Below, piece after piece: positions 1 through 8,641 of a stretch of 64,000 nt of DNA. Source of the DNA: Actinoplanes xinjiangensis (lineage in GTDB: Bacteria > Actinomycetota > Actinomycetes > Mycobacteriales > Micromonosporaceae); contig NZ_QGGR01000001.1 in NCBI RefSeq assembly GCF_003148685.1, forward strand, positions 372,001-436,000. Reading direction: 5' to 3'. The translations under genes and the position numbers were made by a program. Below the pieces are notes generated by a model. It ran no database searches, was not told where the DNA came from, and saw only the letters and a list, made by a program, of their open reading frames with translations. Numbering within the stretch: position 1 is the first letter of the stretch; each line of letters starts with the position of its first letter.

Positions 1-1120
1 CGGCACCACCGACCTGCGCGACCGGGCCCAGCCGCTGCTCGCCGAGGCGGAGACGGTCTGGTCGTCGCTGGCCGACGCCGACGCCACCGCGGCGCAGGCG
101 TTCATCAGCGGCGGCCTGGAGCCGCCCGAGCTGACCAGCCGGTACGACGAGAAGCTCACCGCCGCCGCGACCGCTCTGACCTCGGCCGCCCGCCGCGTTC
201 CGGAGGACAGCGCGGGCGCCGAGGCGATCCGGGCGATCTCGGCGGGCCTCGGCGACTACACGGCGCTGGTCGCGACCGCCCGGGCCTTGAACCGGCAGGG
301 CAAACCGGTCGGCGCGGCCTATCTGTCGACCGCCTCGCAACTCAACCGGGGCACGTTGCAGCCGCAGGCGCAGGCGCTGTTCCAGCAGGCACGGCGGGAG
401 GCGTCGGCCGGCTACACCGACGCCCGCAGCTCCTGGTGGCTGATTCTGCTGCTGGTCGTGCTGGTGGGCCTGGGGGTGGCGCTGATCGCGACGCAGGCGC
501 ACCTGAGCCGTACCACCCGGCGCACGTTCAACGTGCCGCTGGTGGCCGCCACGGCGCTGACGGTGCTGCTGGCGCTGGTCTGCGCGGGGCTCTTCGCGCA
601 CCAGCGCTCCGGGCTGGAGAGCGCGGAGCGGGCTGGTTCCACACCGGCGCAGGCGCTGGCCGAGACCCGGATGCTGGTGCTGCGGGAGCGGGCCGACGAG
701 GCGCTCACCCTGGCGGCCCGGGCCGGGCGCGGTGCGCTGGAGGACGACTTCACGCTGTTGCGGAAGCGGTTCGTGGTCTCCGGCGAGGAGTTCGACGAGG
801 TGCGCGGGCTGGCGACGACCGCCGCCGAGCGGCACGACGCCTACCTCGCCCTGCACGACGAGATCCGCAAGCTGGACGACAACGGCGACTACGAGGCCGC
901 GGTGAAGCTGGCCGTCAGCCCCGAGACCCGGTCGGCGTTCGACGGGGTGACCACGGTGCTCGACGAGGCGCTCACCGGCCGGCGGGCGGCGTTCGACGAC
1001 GAGATCCGTTCGGCGGGGCTCGGCCTGGGTGCGCTGGCGGTCCTCGGCCCCCTGTTGGCGCTGATGATCGGCGTGCTCGCGGCTCTGGGGCTGCGGGCCC
1101 GGCTGGAGGAGTACCGGTGA
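1..1120 (+). CDS. glnX: GlnX-like integral membrane sensor protein (5' end outside the window)
   Basis: The open frame enters at base 2 and runs to TGA at 1118-1120, so only the last ~372 residues are seen. Two adjacent hydrophobic helices lie around bases 430-510 (SSWWLILLLVVLVGLG) and 525-600, and a third precedes the stop (LGALAVLGPLLALMIGVLA). The stretches before the first and between the second and third are helical and soluble-looking. A further N-terminal helix would give the four-TM layout of mycobacterial GlnX. There GlnX relays amino-acid binding by lipoprotein GlnH to kinase PknG. Its stop overlaps glnH (GTGA) and pknG lies two genes on. The name rests mainly on this gene order and topology, because sequence conservation in the family is low. 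Confidence 0.75.
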   Translation, partial: GTTDLRDRAQPLLAEAETVWSSLADADATAAQAFISGGLEPPELTSRYDEKLTAAATALTSAARRVPEDSAGAEAIRAISAGLGDYTALVATARALNRQGKPVGAAYLSTASQLNRGTLQPQAQALFQQARREASAGYTDARSSWWLILLLVVLVGLGVALIATQAHLSRTTRRTFNVPLVAATALTVLLALVCAGLFAHQRSGLESAERAGSTPAQALAETRMLVLRERADEALTLAARAGRGALEDDFTLLRKRFVVSGEEFDEVRGLATTAAERHDAYLALHDEIRKLDDNGDYEAAVKLAVSPETRSAFDGVTTVLDEALTGRRAAFDDEIRSAGLGLGALAVLGPLLALMIGVLAALGLRARLEEYR

Positions 1121-2058
1121 GGCGTACCCCCATGGCTGTTGCCCTGCTGCTCGCCGTCGCCGGGCTGACCGCCTGCACCGACGCGGCGCCGTCCGAGAAG
1201 GAGGCGGCGAAGCCGGCGGCGAGCGCGTCCTCGTCCGCGGGCGCGCCGGCACCACCGTCCTGCGACGCGCGGGCCAGCTGGCGGCCGACGAAGGGACTGC
1301 AGATCCCGGCCGGCAGCTACATGCAGACGATCCGGGATCGTGGCCGGCTGATCGTCGGGATGAGCCAGGACACGCTGCTGTTCAGTTCGCGGGACCCGTT
1401 CACCGCCAAGATCGAGGGCTTCGACGTGGACATGGGCCGGGAGATCGCGAAGGCGATCTTCGGCGACCCGGACCGGTTGGAGATCCGGGTCATCCCCCGC
1501 TCCGAGCGGATCAACGCGGTCAATCGCGGCACCGTCGACCTCGCGATCAACACGATGACCACCAACTGCACCCGGTGGCAGCAGGTCGACTTCTCCACCG
1601 TCTACTACGAGGCCGGGCAGCGGCTGCTGGTGGGCAAGGACTCACCGGCGACCCGGATCGAGGATCTGGGTGGGCAGCGGGTCTGCGCGGCGGCCGGTTC
1701 GACCAGCCTGGAGAACATCGGCAGGGTGAACGTGGACCCGCCGCCGCTCGCGGTGGCCCGCACCGACTTCGGGGCCTGCCTGGTCGCGTTCCAGCTGGGC
1801 GAGGTGCAGGCGATCTCCACCGACGACACCATCCTGGCCGGGCTGGCCGCGCAGGACCCGTACGCGAAGGTGGTCGGACCGCGGTTCACCGAGGAGCCGT
1901 ACGCGATGGCGATCGCCGGCACGCACCGCGACTTCACCGAGTTCGTCAACGCGGTGCTGGAGCGGATGCGCGCCGACGGCACCTGGGCGAAGATCCACGA
2001 CCGTTGGCTGGGTGACTCCGGCCCGGCGCCGAAACCCCCCGCGGCGCGGTACCGATGA
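1117..2058 (+). CDS. glnH: GlnH, amino-acid-binding lipoprotein (SBP family 3)
   Basis: The protein has 313 residues. The GTG at 1117 overlaps the glnX stop and has GGAGGA just upstream. The signal peptide ends in a lipobox L-T-A-C with lipidated Cys20, so the protein should be anchored outside the membrane. After a Ser/Ala/Pro linker comes a periplasmic-binding-protein fold of the polar amino-acid type, with hallmarks GRLIVGMSQD, EGFDVDMGREIAKAIFG and VDLAINTMTTNCTR. In mycobacteria GlnH binds aspartate/glutamate-type amino acids and signals through GlnX to PknG rather than feeding an importer. No ABC permease or ATPase gene is nearby here, which supports a sensing role. The exact ligand cannot be read from sequence. 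Confidence 0.88.
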   Translation: MRRTPMAVALLLAVAGLTACTDAAPSEKEAAKPAASASSSAGAPAPPSCDARASWRPTKGLQIPAGSYMQTIRDRGRLIVGMSQDTLLFSSRDPFTAKIEGFDVDMGREIAKAIFGDPDRLEIRVIPRSERINAVNRGTVDLAINTMTTNCTRWQQVDFSTVYYEAGQRLLVGKDSPATRIEDLGGQRVCAAAGSTSLENIGRVNVDPPPLAVARTDFGACLVAFQLGEVQAISTDDTILAGLAAQDPYAKVVGPRFTEEPYAMAIAGTHRDFTEFVNAVLERMRADGTWAKIHDRWLGDSGPAPKPPAARYR

Positions 2059-3257
2059 CGACGATGCAGGCCGCCGACACCGAGCTGGCCCGTCTGGAGA
2101 AGGCGGTCGCCGCGATCGCCGCGAACCTGGTCGAGCTGGACCAGAACCCGGACCGGCAGGAGCTGGGCCGGATCAGGCTGACCGGCCGGACCGCCGCCGC
2201 GTGGGCCGACGCGGGTGACGCTCTGGCCCGGCTCTGGCAGGGGCACCGCCAGCTCGGCGAGGTGATCGACCGGGCGCGGGCGCTGCGCTCGCAGCGGCGG
2301 ATGAGTGACGCCGACCGGGCCGCCTTCCAGCAGGAGGTGCTGGGCAGCTCGATCACCCTGTCCACCGCGACGGTGCCGCTGGCGCAACGCGGGCTGCTCG
2401 GCGCCGGCCAGGTGATCTCCACCTGCACCCCGGCGGAGTTGCTGGCCGCGATGGAGTCCGCGTTCGCCACCGCGGTCGCGGTCGTCACCGGCGCCGGGGA
2501 CGCGTGGCGGCGGGCGACACCGGCGGCCGCGGAGGCCGCCGACGCGCTGCTGCACGTGCGCGACCTCACCCGGCAGACCGCGGGTGGCCTGGCCGCCGAG
2601 ACGGACCGGCTGCTCGACGAGGCCGACCGGCGGCTCGGCGATCTGACCGGGACGCTGTTGTCGGATCCGCTGGGCGCCGACGTGTCCGGCCTGGAGCGGG
2701 TGCGGGCGCTGATCGCGCGGGCGGACGCGGAGCGGACCTCCGCGGCCGAGCTGCGGGCCTCGCTGTCGCAACGGCTGCGGGACGCCCGGACGCTGGTCGC
2801 CGAGATCGACGCGGCGCAGCGGTCCGCCGATGCGGCCCACGACGCGGTCGCCGGGCGTTTCCCCCCGGACAAGATCATTACGGTACGGGGTACCGACCCC
2901 TGCCCCGAGCTCGCGGCGATCGACGCGCTGGCCGCCGCGGGCCACTGGGCGCTGATCAGCCCCCGCCTGTCGGCCTGGAACCGGCAGGCCCGGGAGCGGC
3001 TGGCCGCGCTGCGGTCGGCCCAGGCGCACCACGCGGCCCTGCTCGCCGAGCGCAACGAGCTGCGTGGTCGCCTGGACGCCTTCCGGGCCAAGGCGCTGAG
3101 CCGGGGTCTGGGCGAGGACGCGGTGCTCAGCCCGCTCGCCCAGACCGCACGTGACACCCTGCACCAGGCGCCCTGTGACCTCGCCGCGGCTCGGGCCGCC
3201 GTCGGGAAATACCAGGACGCGCTCTCCGCCACCATCGCCGCCCGGGAGGCCCGATGA
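2055..3257 (+). CDS. Helical protein of unknown function between glnH and pknG
   Basis: The protein has 400 residues, with an ATGA overlap at both ends (glnH stop and pknG start), so it is translated as part of the operon. It is almost wholly predicted alpha-helical, with many Ala, Arg, Glu and Leu heptad-like stretches, and lacks a signal peptide, membrane helices or recognisable catalytic motifs. One short non-helical stretch (about residues 273-290) contains GRFPPDKI and a Cys-Pro pair, which may be a turn between two coiled-coil halves. Position suggests a cytoplasmic adaptor linking GlnX to PknG, but that is inference; I do not recognise a named family. Confidence 0.8.
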   Translation: MTTMQAADTELARLEKAVAAIAANLVELDQNPDRQELGRIRLTGRTAAAWADAGDALARLWQGHRQLGEVIDRARALRSQRRMSDADRAAFQQEVLGSSITLSTATVPLAQRGLLGAGQVISTCTPAELLAAMESAFATAVAVVTGAGDAWRRATPAAAEAADALLHVRDLTRQTAGGLAAETDRLLDEADRRLGDLTGTLLSDPLGADVSGLERVRALIARADAERTSAAELRASLSQRLRDARTLVAEIDAAQRSADAAHDAVAGRFPPDKIITVRGTDPCPELAAIDALAAAGHWALISPRLSAWNRQARERLAALRSAQAHHAALLAERNELRGRLDAFRAKALSRGLGEDAVLSPLAQTARDTLHQAPCDLAAARAAVGKYQDALSATIAAREAR

Positions 3258-5581
3258 CCTGCCAGCGTAGGAATTGTTCCGGCACGATCGAGGACGGGTA
3301 CTGCGACACGTGCGGCCTGGCGCCGGCCGCCGCGCCCACCCCGGTCCCGGCCACCTCCGTCCCCGTCGCGGCCGCTCCCGTCGCGGCCGGCGCCTCGGGC
3401 CGGTGTGGCCGCAACGGCTGCGACGGGACGTTCGAGGACGGTTACTGCAACGAGTGCGGACTGGCGGCTCCGGCTACGGCGGCTCCGGCGACGGCGGCAC
3501 CCCGGTCGGCGACGGCGGCCTCGACCCGTGGCAGCGGCAGGAGCAGCGCGCTCTCCACCCGTACCCGGGGAAGTGGCCGTACCTCGGGAAGTTCCCGGAC
3601 CGGATCGGCCCGCCGTTTCGGCGGTGGCCTGGTGGAGATCGCGCCGATCCGCACCGCGGATCCGGCGACCGCGGTGATGTCGGTCGCCGAGGTGCCGGAG
3701 TCGAAGCGGTACTGCGCCAAGTGCGGCAAGCCGGTCGGCCGGGCCCGCGGTGACCGGCCGGCCCGTTCGTCGGGCTTCTGCGCGAACTGCGGCGAGGCGT
3801 TCAACTTCACCCCGAAGCTGGTCAAGGGCGACCTGGTGGCCGGGCAGTACGAGGTGGTCGGCCCGCTGGCGCACGGCGGTCTGGGCTGGGTCTATCTAGC
3901 CGTCGACAAGAACGTGTCGGACCGCTGGGTGGTGCTCAAGGGCCTGCTCAACTCAGGAGACGAGGACGCGCTGGCCGCCGCGGTGGCCGAGCGGCGGTTC
4001 CTGGCCGAGGTCGAGCACCCGAACATCGTCAAGATCTACAACTTCGTCGAGCACGACGGCGCCGGTTACATCGTCATGGAGTACGTCGGCGGCAAGTCGC
4101 TCAAGGACCTGCTCAAGGAGCGCCGCGGCAACGGGGCGGTCGATCCGCTGCCGGTCGACCAGGCGCTCGCCTACGTGCTGGAGATCATGCCGGCGTTCGG
4201 TTACCTGCACGACCGCGGCCTGATCTTCTGTGACTTCAAGCCGGACAACGTGATCCAGTCCGGTGACCAGATGCGGCTGATCGACCTGGGCGGCGTGGTG
4301 CACGTCGACGACCAGGAGGCGGCGATCTACGGCACGGTCGGATACCAGGCGCCGGAGATGGCCACCGACGGGCCGTCGCCGCAGTCCGACCTGTACACGA
4401 TCGGCCGGACCCTGGCGGTGCTCACCACCGACTTCCGCGGTTATCAGAGCACGTTCGCGCACAGCCTGCCGGACCGCGGCGAGTTCGACGTCTACCAGCG
4501 GCACGAGAGTTTCTACCGGCTGCTGCGGCAGGCCACCCACACCGACCCGGACGAGCGGTTCGCCGACGCCGCCGAGATGGCCGAGCAGATGCTGGGCGTG
4601 CTGCGGCAGGTCCTGGCCGTGGACGGCACCCCGCATCCGGCGATCTCCCGGCACTTCACCGGCGAGCTGCGCACCGATCTGCGCGACGACCGGGCCCGCT
4701 GGCAGGACCTGCCGACGCCGTTGATCGACCTGAGCGACCCGGCCGCCGGCGTGATCGCCTCGATCACCGCGGCCGACCCGAAGACCGTGCTGGCCCAGCT
4801 GGCGAGCGCCCCGCAGGACTCCGTCGAGGTGGGGCTGCGGCGGATGCGGGCGCACATCGACCAGGGTGACGCCGAGTCCGCGGGGCGGGTCCGTGACGCG
4901 CTGGAGCCGGACTGGCGGGTGGACTGGTACGACGGGCTGCTCGCGCTCTCCGCCGGCGACCACGCGCGGGCCCGGCAGCGGTTCGACGCCGTGTGGTCGG
5001 CACTGCCCGGCGAACTGGCCCCGCAGCTGGCCCTCGGGATCACCGCCGAGCTGGCCGGCGACGCCGCCACCGCGTGCGGGTACTACGACGTGGTCAGCCG
5101 CACCGACCCGGCCTACACGACGGCGGCGGCCGGGCTGGCCCGGTGCCGGCTGGAGAGCGGCGACCGGGCCGGGGCGGTCGAGGCGTACAACCGGGTTCCG
5201 GGGACGTCGTCGGCCTACCCGATCTCGCAGATCGGCGCGATCCGGGCGCTGGTGCGGTCGGGGACGACGGTCGTCGACGTGGACTCGCTGACCACCGCGG
5301 CCGGCCTGATCTCGCGGCTGGAGGTGGAGGCGGCGCAACTGGCCACCCTCCGGGCCGAACTGCTCGAGCAGGTACTGCGTACGCTCGGCGGCGGCGCCAA
5401 GATCGCCGGGGTCGATCTGGCCACGGTGATCGGCGGCGAACCGGCTGAGCGGCAGCCGGAACGAGACGTGCGGTTCGCGCTGGAGTCGGCGTACCGGGAG
5501 ATGGCCCGGGCGACGCACGGCACGGAGAAGATCCGCCTGGTGGACCTGGCGAACGCGGTGCGGCCGCGGACGCGTACGTGA
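3254..5581 (+). CDS. pknG: PknG, soluble Ser/Thr protein kinase with zinc ribbons and TPR tail
   Basis: The protein has 775 residues. The N-terminus carries two copies of a short zinc ribbon (ending GYCDTCG and GYCNECG), then a Gly/Ser/Arg-rich linker, then a rubredoxin-like CAKCG...CANCG module near residues 155-180 as in mycobacterial PknG. The kinase domain follows, with glycine loop LAHGGLGWVYLA, Lys229 in VVLKGLL, catalytic loop HDRGLIFCDFKPDN with Asp327, D344-LG in place of DFG, and YQAPE. The last ~300 residues are TPR-like. PknG controls central nitrogen and carbon metabolism through FHA proteins. The two extra N-terminal ribbons are not part of the mycobacterial layout I know. Confidence 0.95.
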   Translation: MTCQRRNCSGTIEDGYCDTCGLAPAAAPTPVPATSVPVAAAPVAAGASGRCGRNGCDGTFEDGYCNECGLAAPATAAPATAAPRSATAASTRGSGRSSALSTRTRGSGRTSGSSRTGSARRFGGGLVEIAPIRTADPATAVMSVAEVPESKRYCAKCGKPVGRARGDRPARSSGFCANCGEAFNFTPKLVKGDLVAGQYEVVGPLAHGGLGWVYLAVDKNVSDRWVVLKGLLNSGDEDALAAAVAERRFLAEVEHPNIVKIYNFVEHDGAGYIVMEYVGGKSLKDLLKERRGNGAVDPLPVDQALAYVLEIMPAFGYLHDRGLIFCDFKPDNVIQSGDQMRLIDLGGVVHVDDQEAAIYGTVGYQAPEMATDGPSPQSDLYTIGRTLAVLTTDFRGYQSTFAHSLPDRGEFDVYQRHESFYRLLRQATHTDPDERFADAAEMAEQMLGVLRQVLAVDGTPHPAISRHFTGELRTDLRDDRARWQDLPTPLIDLSDPAAGVIASITAADPKTVLAQLASAPQDSVEVGLRRMRAHIDQGDAESAGRVRDALEPDWRVDWYDGLLALSAGDHARARQRFDAVWSALPGELAPQLALGITAELAGDAATACGYYDVVSRTDPAYTTAAAGLARCRLESGDRAGAVEAYNRVPGTSSAYPISQIGAIRALVRSGTTVVDVDSLTTAAGLISRLEVEAAQLATLRAELLEQVLRTLGGGAKIAGVDLATVIGGEPAERQPERDVRFALESAYREMARATHGTEKIRLVDLANAVRPRTRT

Positions 5582-5600
5582 GAGGGGCGGAACCGCGCTC

Positions 5601-6710
5601 ATGACCCTGATGACCGACTGCGCCTCCTGTGAGGACGAGCTGGCCTCCGGCGCTACCTTCTGCGAGGTGTGCGGGCGTAGGCTCGCCGAACCGCCGGTCC
5701 CTGAAGCGGCCCCGGCGACGGCTCGTAAGGATTGTGCACGGTGCGGAGCGGCGGGCTCCGTGGGCGACGACGGTTACTGCGAGGAGTGCGGCATGATGGC
5801 CGGCCGGTCCCGCGATCATCTGGAGGCCGACGGCGGCACGGCCGGAGCCGCGGTGAGTGACCGCGGCCGCCGGCACCACCGCAACGAGGACGCCATGTGG
5901 CTGGCCGTCGGTGAGGACGCCGCCGACGTGGTGGTCTGCGACGGCGTGTCGGCGTCGTTCGACCCGGACGCCGCGTCGGACATCGCCGTGCGGGCGGCCG
6001 GCGAGCTGCTGGCCGGCGCCCGGCATCCGGACGTGCTGCCCGGCGCCGACGGCCCGGACGAGACCGTCGACCGGGAGCAGCTGGAACGGCCGCCGGGCGC
6101 GGTCGGGCTGGCCGGTGCGGTCGCGCACGCGATCACCGGGGCGGCCGCCGCGGTCGCCTCGCTGGCGCACACCGGCGACCCGCGCCGCGCCGCCGCCAAC
6201 CCGGCCTGCACGATCGTGGCCGCCGCGGTGCGCGGCCCGCACGTCGGCTACGGCTGGGTCGGTGACAGCCGGGTCTACTGGCTCGGCCCCGAGGGCCCGG
6301 CCGAGCAGCTCACCGAGGACGACTCGTGGGCCACCCACGTGATCGCGCTCGGTGCCGACCCGGTGAGCGCGATGAACGACCCGAAGGCACACGCCATCAC
6401 CGCCTGGCTGGGTGCCGACGCCGGACCGGTCCGCCCGCGGGTGCGGTCGTTCACCGCGACCGAACCGGGGCACCTGCTGCTGTGCAGTGACGGCCTGTGG
6501 AACTACCTGGTCGATCCGGCCGAGTTCGGCGACCTGGTACGGGAGTGCCTGACCGCCGCGAACAGCCTGCTCGGCGCGGCGCGGGCGATGGTCGCGTACG
6601 CGAACGCGGCCGGCGGCGCCGACAACATCACGGTCGCGGTGATCCCGGTCCGGCCGGCGGTCACCGAGCCGGAACCCGAGACCACCGACCTCGACACCAC
6701 CAACGCGTAA
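5601..6710 (+). CDS. PP2C-type Ser/Thr phosphatase with N-terminal zinc ribbons
   Basis: The protein has 369 residues and starts 19 bases after pknG. Two CxxC-pair zinc ribbons open it (CASCEDELASG...CEVCG and CARCG...GYCEECG). The PP2C domain follows, with metal-binding motifs RNEDA, VVVCDGVSASFD, GYGWVGDSRVY, LLLCSDGLWNYL and GGADNITVAVI. It is probably the phosphatase that reverses PknG phosphorylation, as it is co-transcribed and shares the ribbon. The C-terminus is acidic and Thr-rich (ETTDLDTTNA) and recalls the ETT phosphorylation motif of GarA/OdhI; that likeness is my inference. An in-frame ATG nine bases downstream is an alternative start. Confidence 0.9.
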   Translation: MTLMTDCASCEDELASGATFCEVCGRRLAEPPVPEAAPATARKDCARCGAAGSVGDDGYCEECGMMAGRSRDHLEADGGTAGAAVSDRGRRHHRNEDAMWLAVGEDAADVVVCDGVSASFDPDAASDIAVRAAGELLAGARHPDVLPGADGPDETVDREQLERPPGAVGLAGAVAHAITGAAAAVASLAHTGDPRRAAANPACTIVAAAVRGPHVGYGWVGDSRVYWLGPEGPAEQLTEDDSWATHVIALGADPVSAMNDPKAHAITAWLGADAGPVRPRVRSFTATEPGHLLLCSDGLWNYLVDPAEFGDLVRECLTAANSLLGAARAMVAYANAAGGADNITVAVIPVRPAVTEPEPETTDLDTTNA

Positions 6711-6722
6711 GGAGTCCCGAGA

Positions 6723-7988
6723 GTGTCGTACACCGCCGAGGCCTTCCAGAACGAGTACCTCGCCCTGGGTGCGAGCGAAGTCAACGCGATCGTGACCGTC
6801 ACGTCGACCGGTGGCGAGGGCGGCCGCCGGACCGGTGGCGCGACCGAGATCATCATCGTCGACGCGTCCGGGTCGATGCAGGCCGAGGGCCGGATCGGCG
6901 CCGCCCGGCAGGCCGCCAAGACCGCTGTCGAGTGCATCGACGACGGCGTGCATTTCGCGATCATCGCCGGTGTCAGCACCGCCCAGCAGCTGTTCCCCGA
7001 CCCCGGACGGCTGGCGGTGGCCTCACCGCAGACCCGGGCGGCGGCCTCGCAGGCCATCGACCGGCTCCAGGCCAACGGCGGCACCGCGATGGGTGCGTGG
7101 CTGCTGCTCGCCGCGCAGTTGTTCACGCAGCGGCCGGGCGACATCAAGCACGCCATCCTGCTCACCGACGGCGACAACGGCGAGCGGTACGGCTACCTCG
7201 ACAGCGTCCTGGAGCAGATCAAGGAGCAGTTCGTCTGCGACTGCCGGGGTGTCGGCGCGAACTGGAAGGTCGCCGAACTCCGCAAGATCGCCGACAAGAT
7301 GCTCGGCACCGTGGACATCGTGGCCCGCCCCACCGAGCTGACCGCCGCCTTCCAGCAGATGATCACCGCGGCGATGGGCAAGACCTCCGCCGACGTGCAG
7401 CTGAAGGTGTGGACGCCGGTGAACGCCTCGATCCGGTTCGTCAAGCAGGTGGAGCCGCAGGTCGCCGACCTGACCGGCAAGCGTGTCGAGGACGGGCCGC
7501 GGGCCGGTCGTTATCCGCTGGGCTCGTGGGGCCAGGAGAGCCGTGATTACCACATCTGCGTCGACGTGCCGGCCGGCGGATCCGGCGACGAGATGCTGGC
7601 CGCCCGGGTGCATCTGATGGAGGGCGACACCGAGCACGCCCGCGCGCTGGTCCGGGCGGTGTGGACCGACGACACCGCGCTGTCCACCCGGATCAACCGG
7701 CAGGTCGCCCACTACACCGGGCAGGCCGAACTGGCCGACGTGATCCAGGCCGGGCTGGCCGCGCGGGAGGCCGGCGACGACCGGACCGCGACGATCAAGT
7801 TCGGGCGGGCCGCGCAGCTCGCGCACGCCAGTGGCAACTCGGCGACCGAGGAGCTGCTGTCCAAGGTGGTGGAGATCGAGGACGCGGTGACCGGCACCGT
7901 CCGGCTGCGGCGCAAGGTGGCGGCCGAGGACGAGATGGCCCTGGACACCCGCTCCACCAAGACCGTGCGGGTGGGACGCGGGCAGTGA
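6723..7988 (+). CDS. VWA-domain protein of the PknG operon
   Basis: The protein has 421 residues and starts with GTG preceded by AAGGAG. A von Willebrand factor A domain carries a full MIDAS: IIIVDASGSM, the NGGTAMG threonine and LLTDGDNG. The second half has a beta-rich region and a helical bundle. It ends in a basic tail (DTRSTKTVRVGRGQ) with two Thr residues that each have Val at +3, the sort of site FHA domains read once phosphorylated. No signal peptide is present, so it should be cytoplasmic. It may scaffold or be a substrate of PknG in complex with the FHA protein encoded next; this is inference from the operon. Confidence 0.88.
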   Translation: MSYTAEAFQNEYLALGASEVNAIVTVTSTGGEGGRRTGGATEIIIVDASGSMQAEGRIGAARQAAKTAVECIDDGVHFAIIAGVSTAQQLFPDPGRLAVASPQTRAAASQAIDRLQANGGTAMGAWLLLAAQLFTQRPGDIKHAILLTDGDNGERYGYLDSVLEQIKEQFVCDCRGVGANWKVAELRKIADKMLGTVDIVARPTELTAAFQQMITAAMGKTSADVQLKVWTPVNASIRFVKQVEPQVADLTGKRVEDGPRAGRYPLGSWGQESRDYHICVDVPAGGSGDEMLAARVHLMEGDTEHARALVRAVWTDDTALSTRINRQVAHYTGQAELADVIQAGLAAREAGDDRTATIKFGRAAQLAHASGNSATEELLSKVVEIEDAVTGTVRLRRKVAAEDEMALDTRSTKTVRVGRGQ

Positions 7989-8641
7989 CCATGTACACCT
8001 GCCCGAAGGGGCACGCGTCGGCGGAGGGCGACTTCTGTGACACGTGCGGGGCGCGCATCGACGGTGCTGCCCCGGCCGTGCCGCTGATCTCCGCACCGGT
8101 CACCGAGGCGCCCGCCCCGCCCAAGGAGAAGTGCCCGAACTGCGGTTATCCGCGCAGCGGCCCGTTCCGGTTCTGTGAGGACTGCGGGTACGACCACAGC
8201 ACCGGCCGGGTCCCGCAGATCGAGGCACCGCCGGTGGCCACGCCGGCCGGCCCGTGGACCGCGACGGTCGCCGCCGACCCGGAGTACTTCGCGCTCAACG
8301 ACATCCAGGGCGTGACGTTCCCGGCCGGCGCGATCCCGCAGACGTTCGAGCTGGTGCCGCCGCAGGTGCGGATCGGGCGGCACAGCGCGTCGAAGGGCAC
8401 CACACCGGAGATCGACCTGGGTGCCGCGCCGTCGGACCCGGGGGTGTCGCACAACCACGCGCTGCTCACGTTCAGCACCGACGGGGCGTGGCTGGTGTCC
8501 GACGTCGGCTCGTCGAACGGCACCTGGATCAACGACGAGGACCAGCCGCTCGGCACCGGCCAGTCACGCACCCTGAAGGACGGCGATCAGGTCCACGTCG
8601 GCGCGTGGACCACGATCACCCTGCACTCCCCGGCGGTCTAG
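7985..8641 (+). CDS. FHA-domain protein with N-terminal zinc ribbons
   Basis: The protein has 218 residues; GTG at 7985 overlaps the VWA stop (GTGA), and ATG at 7991 is an alternative. The N-terminus has zinc ribbons (CPKGH...CDTCG and CPNCGYP...CEDCGYDH). The C-terminal ~110 residues form an FHA domain with VRIGRHS, VSHNHALL and SDVGSSNGTWIND, the residues that bind phosphothreonine. It is the last gene of the PknG operon and could be a GarA-like reader or substrate, although the GarA N-terminal ETTS motif is missing. Its stop overlaps that of the convergent phosphatase gene by four bases, leaving no room for a separate terminator. Confidence 0.9.
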   Translation: MTMYTCPKGHASAEGDFCDTCGARIDGAAPAVPLISAPVTEAPAPPKEKCPNCGYPRSGPFRFCEDCGYDHSTGRVPQIEAPPVATPAGPWTATVAADPEYFALNDIQGVTFPAGAIPQTFELVPPQVRIGRHSASKGTTPEIDLGAAPSDPGVSHNHALLTFSTDGAWLVSDVGSSNGTWINDEDQPLGTGQSRTLKDGDQVHVGAWTTITLHSPAV

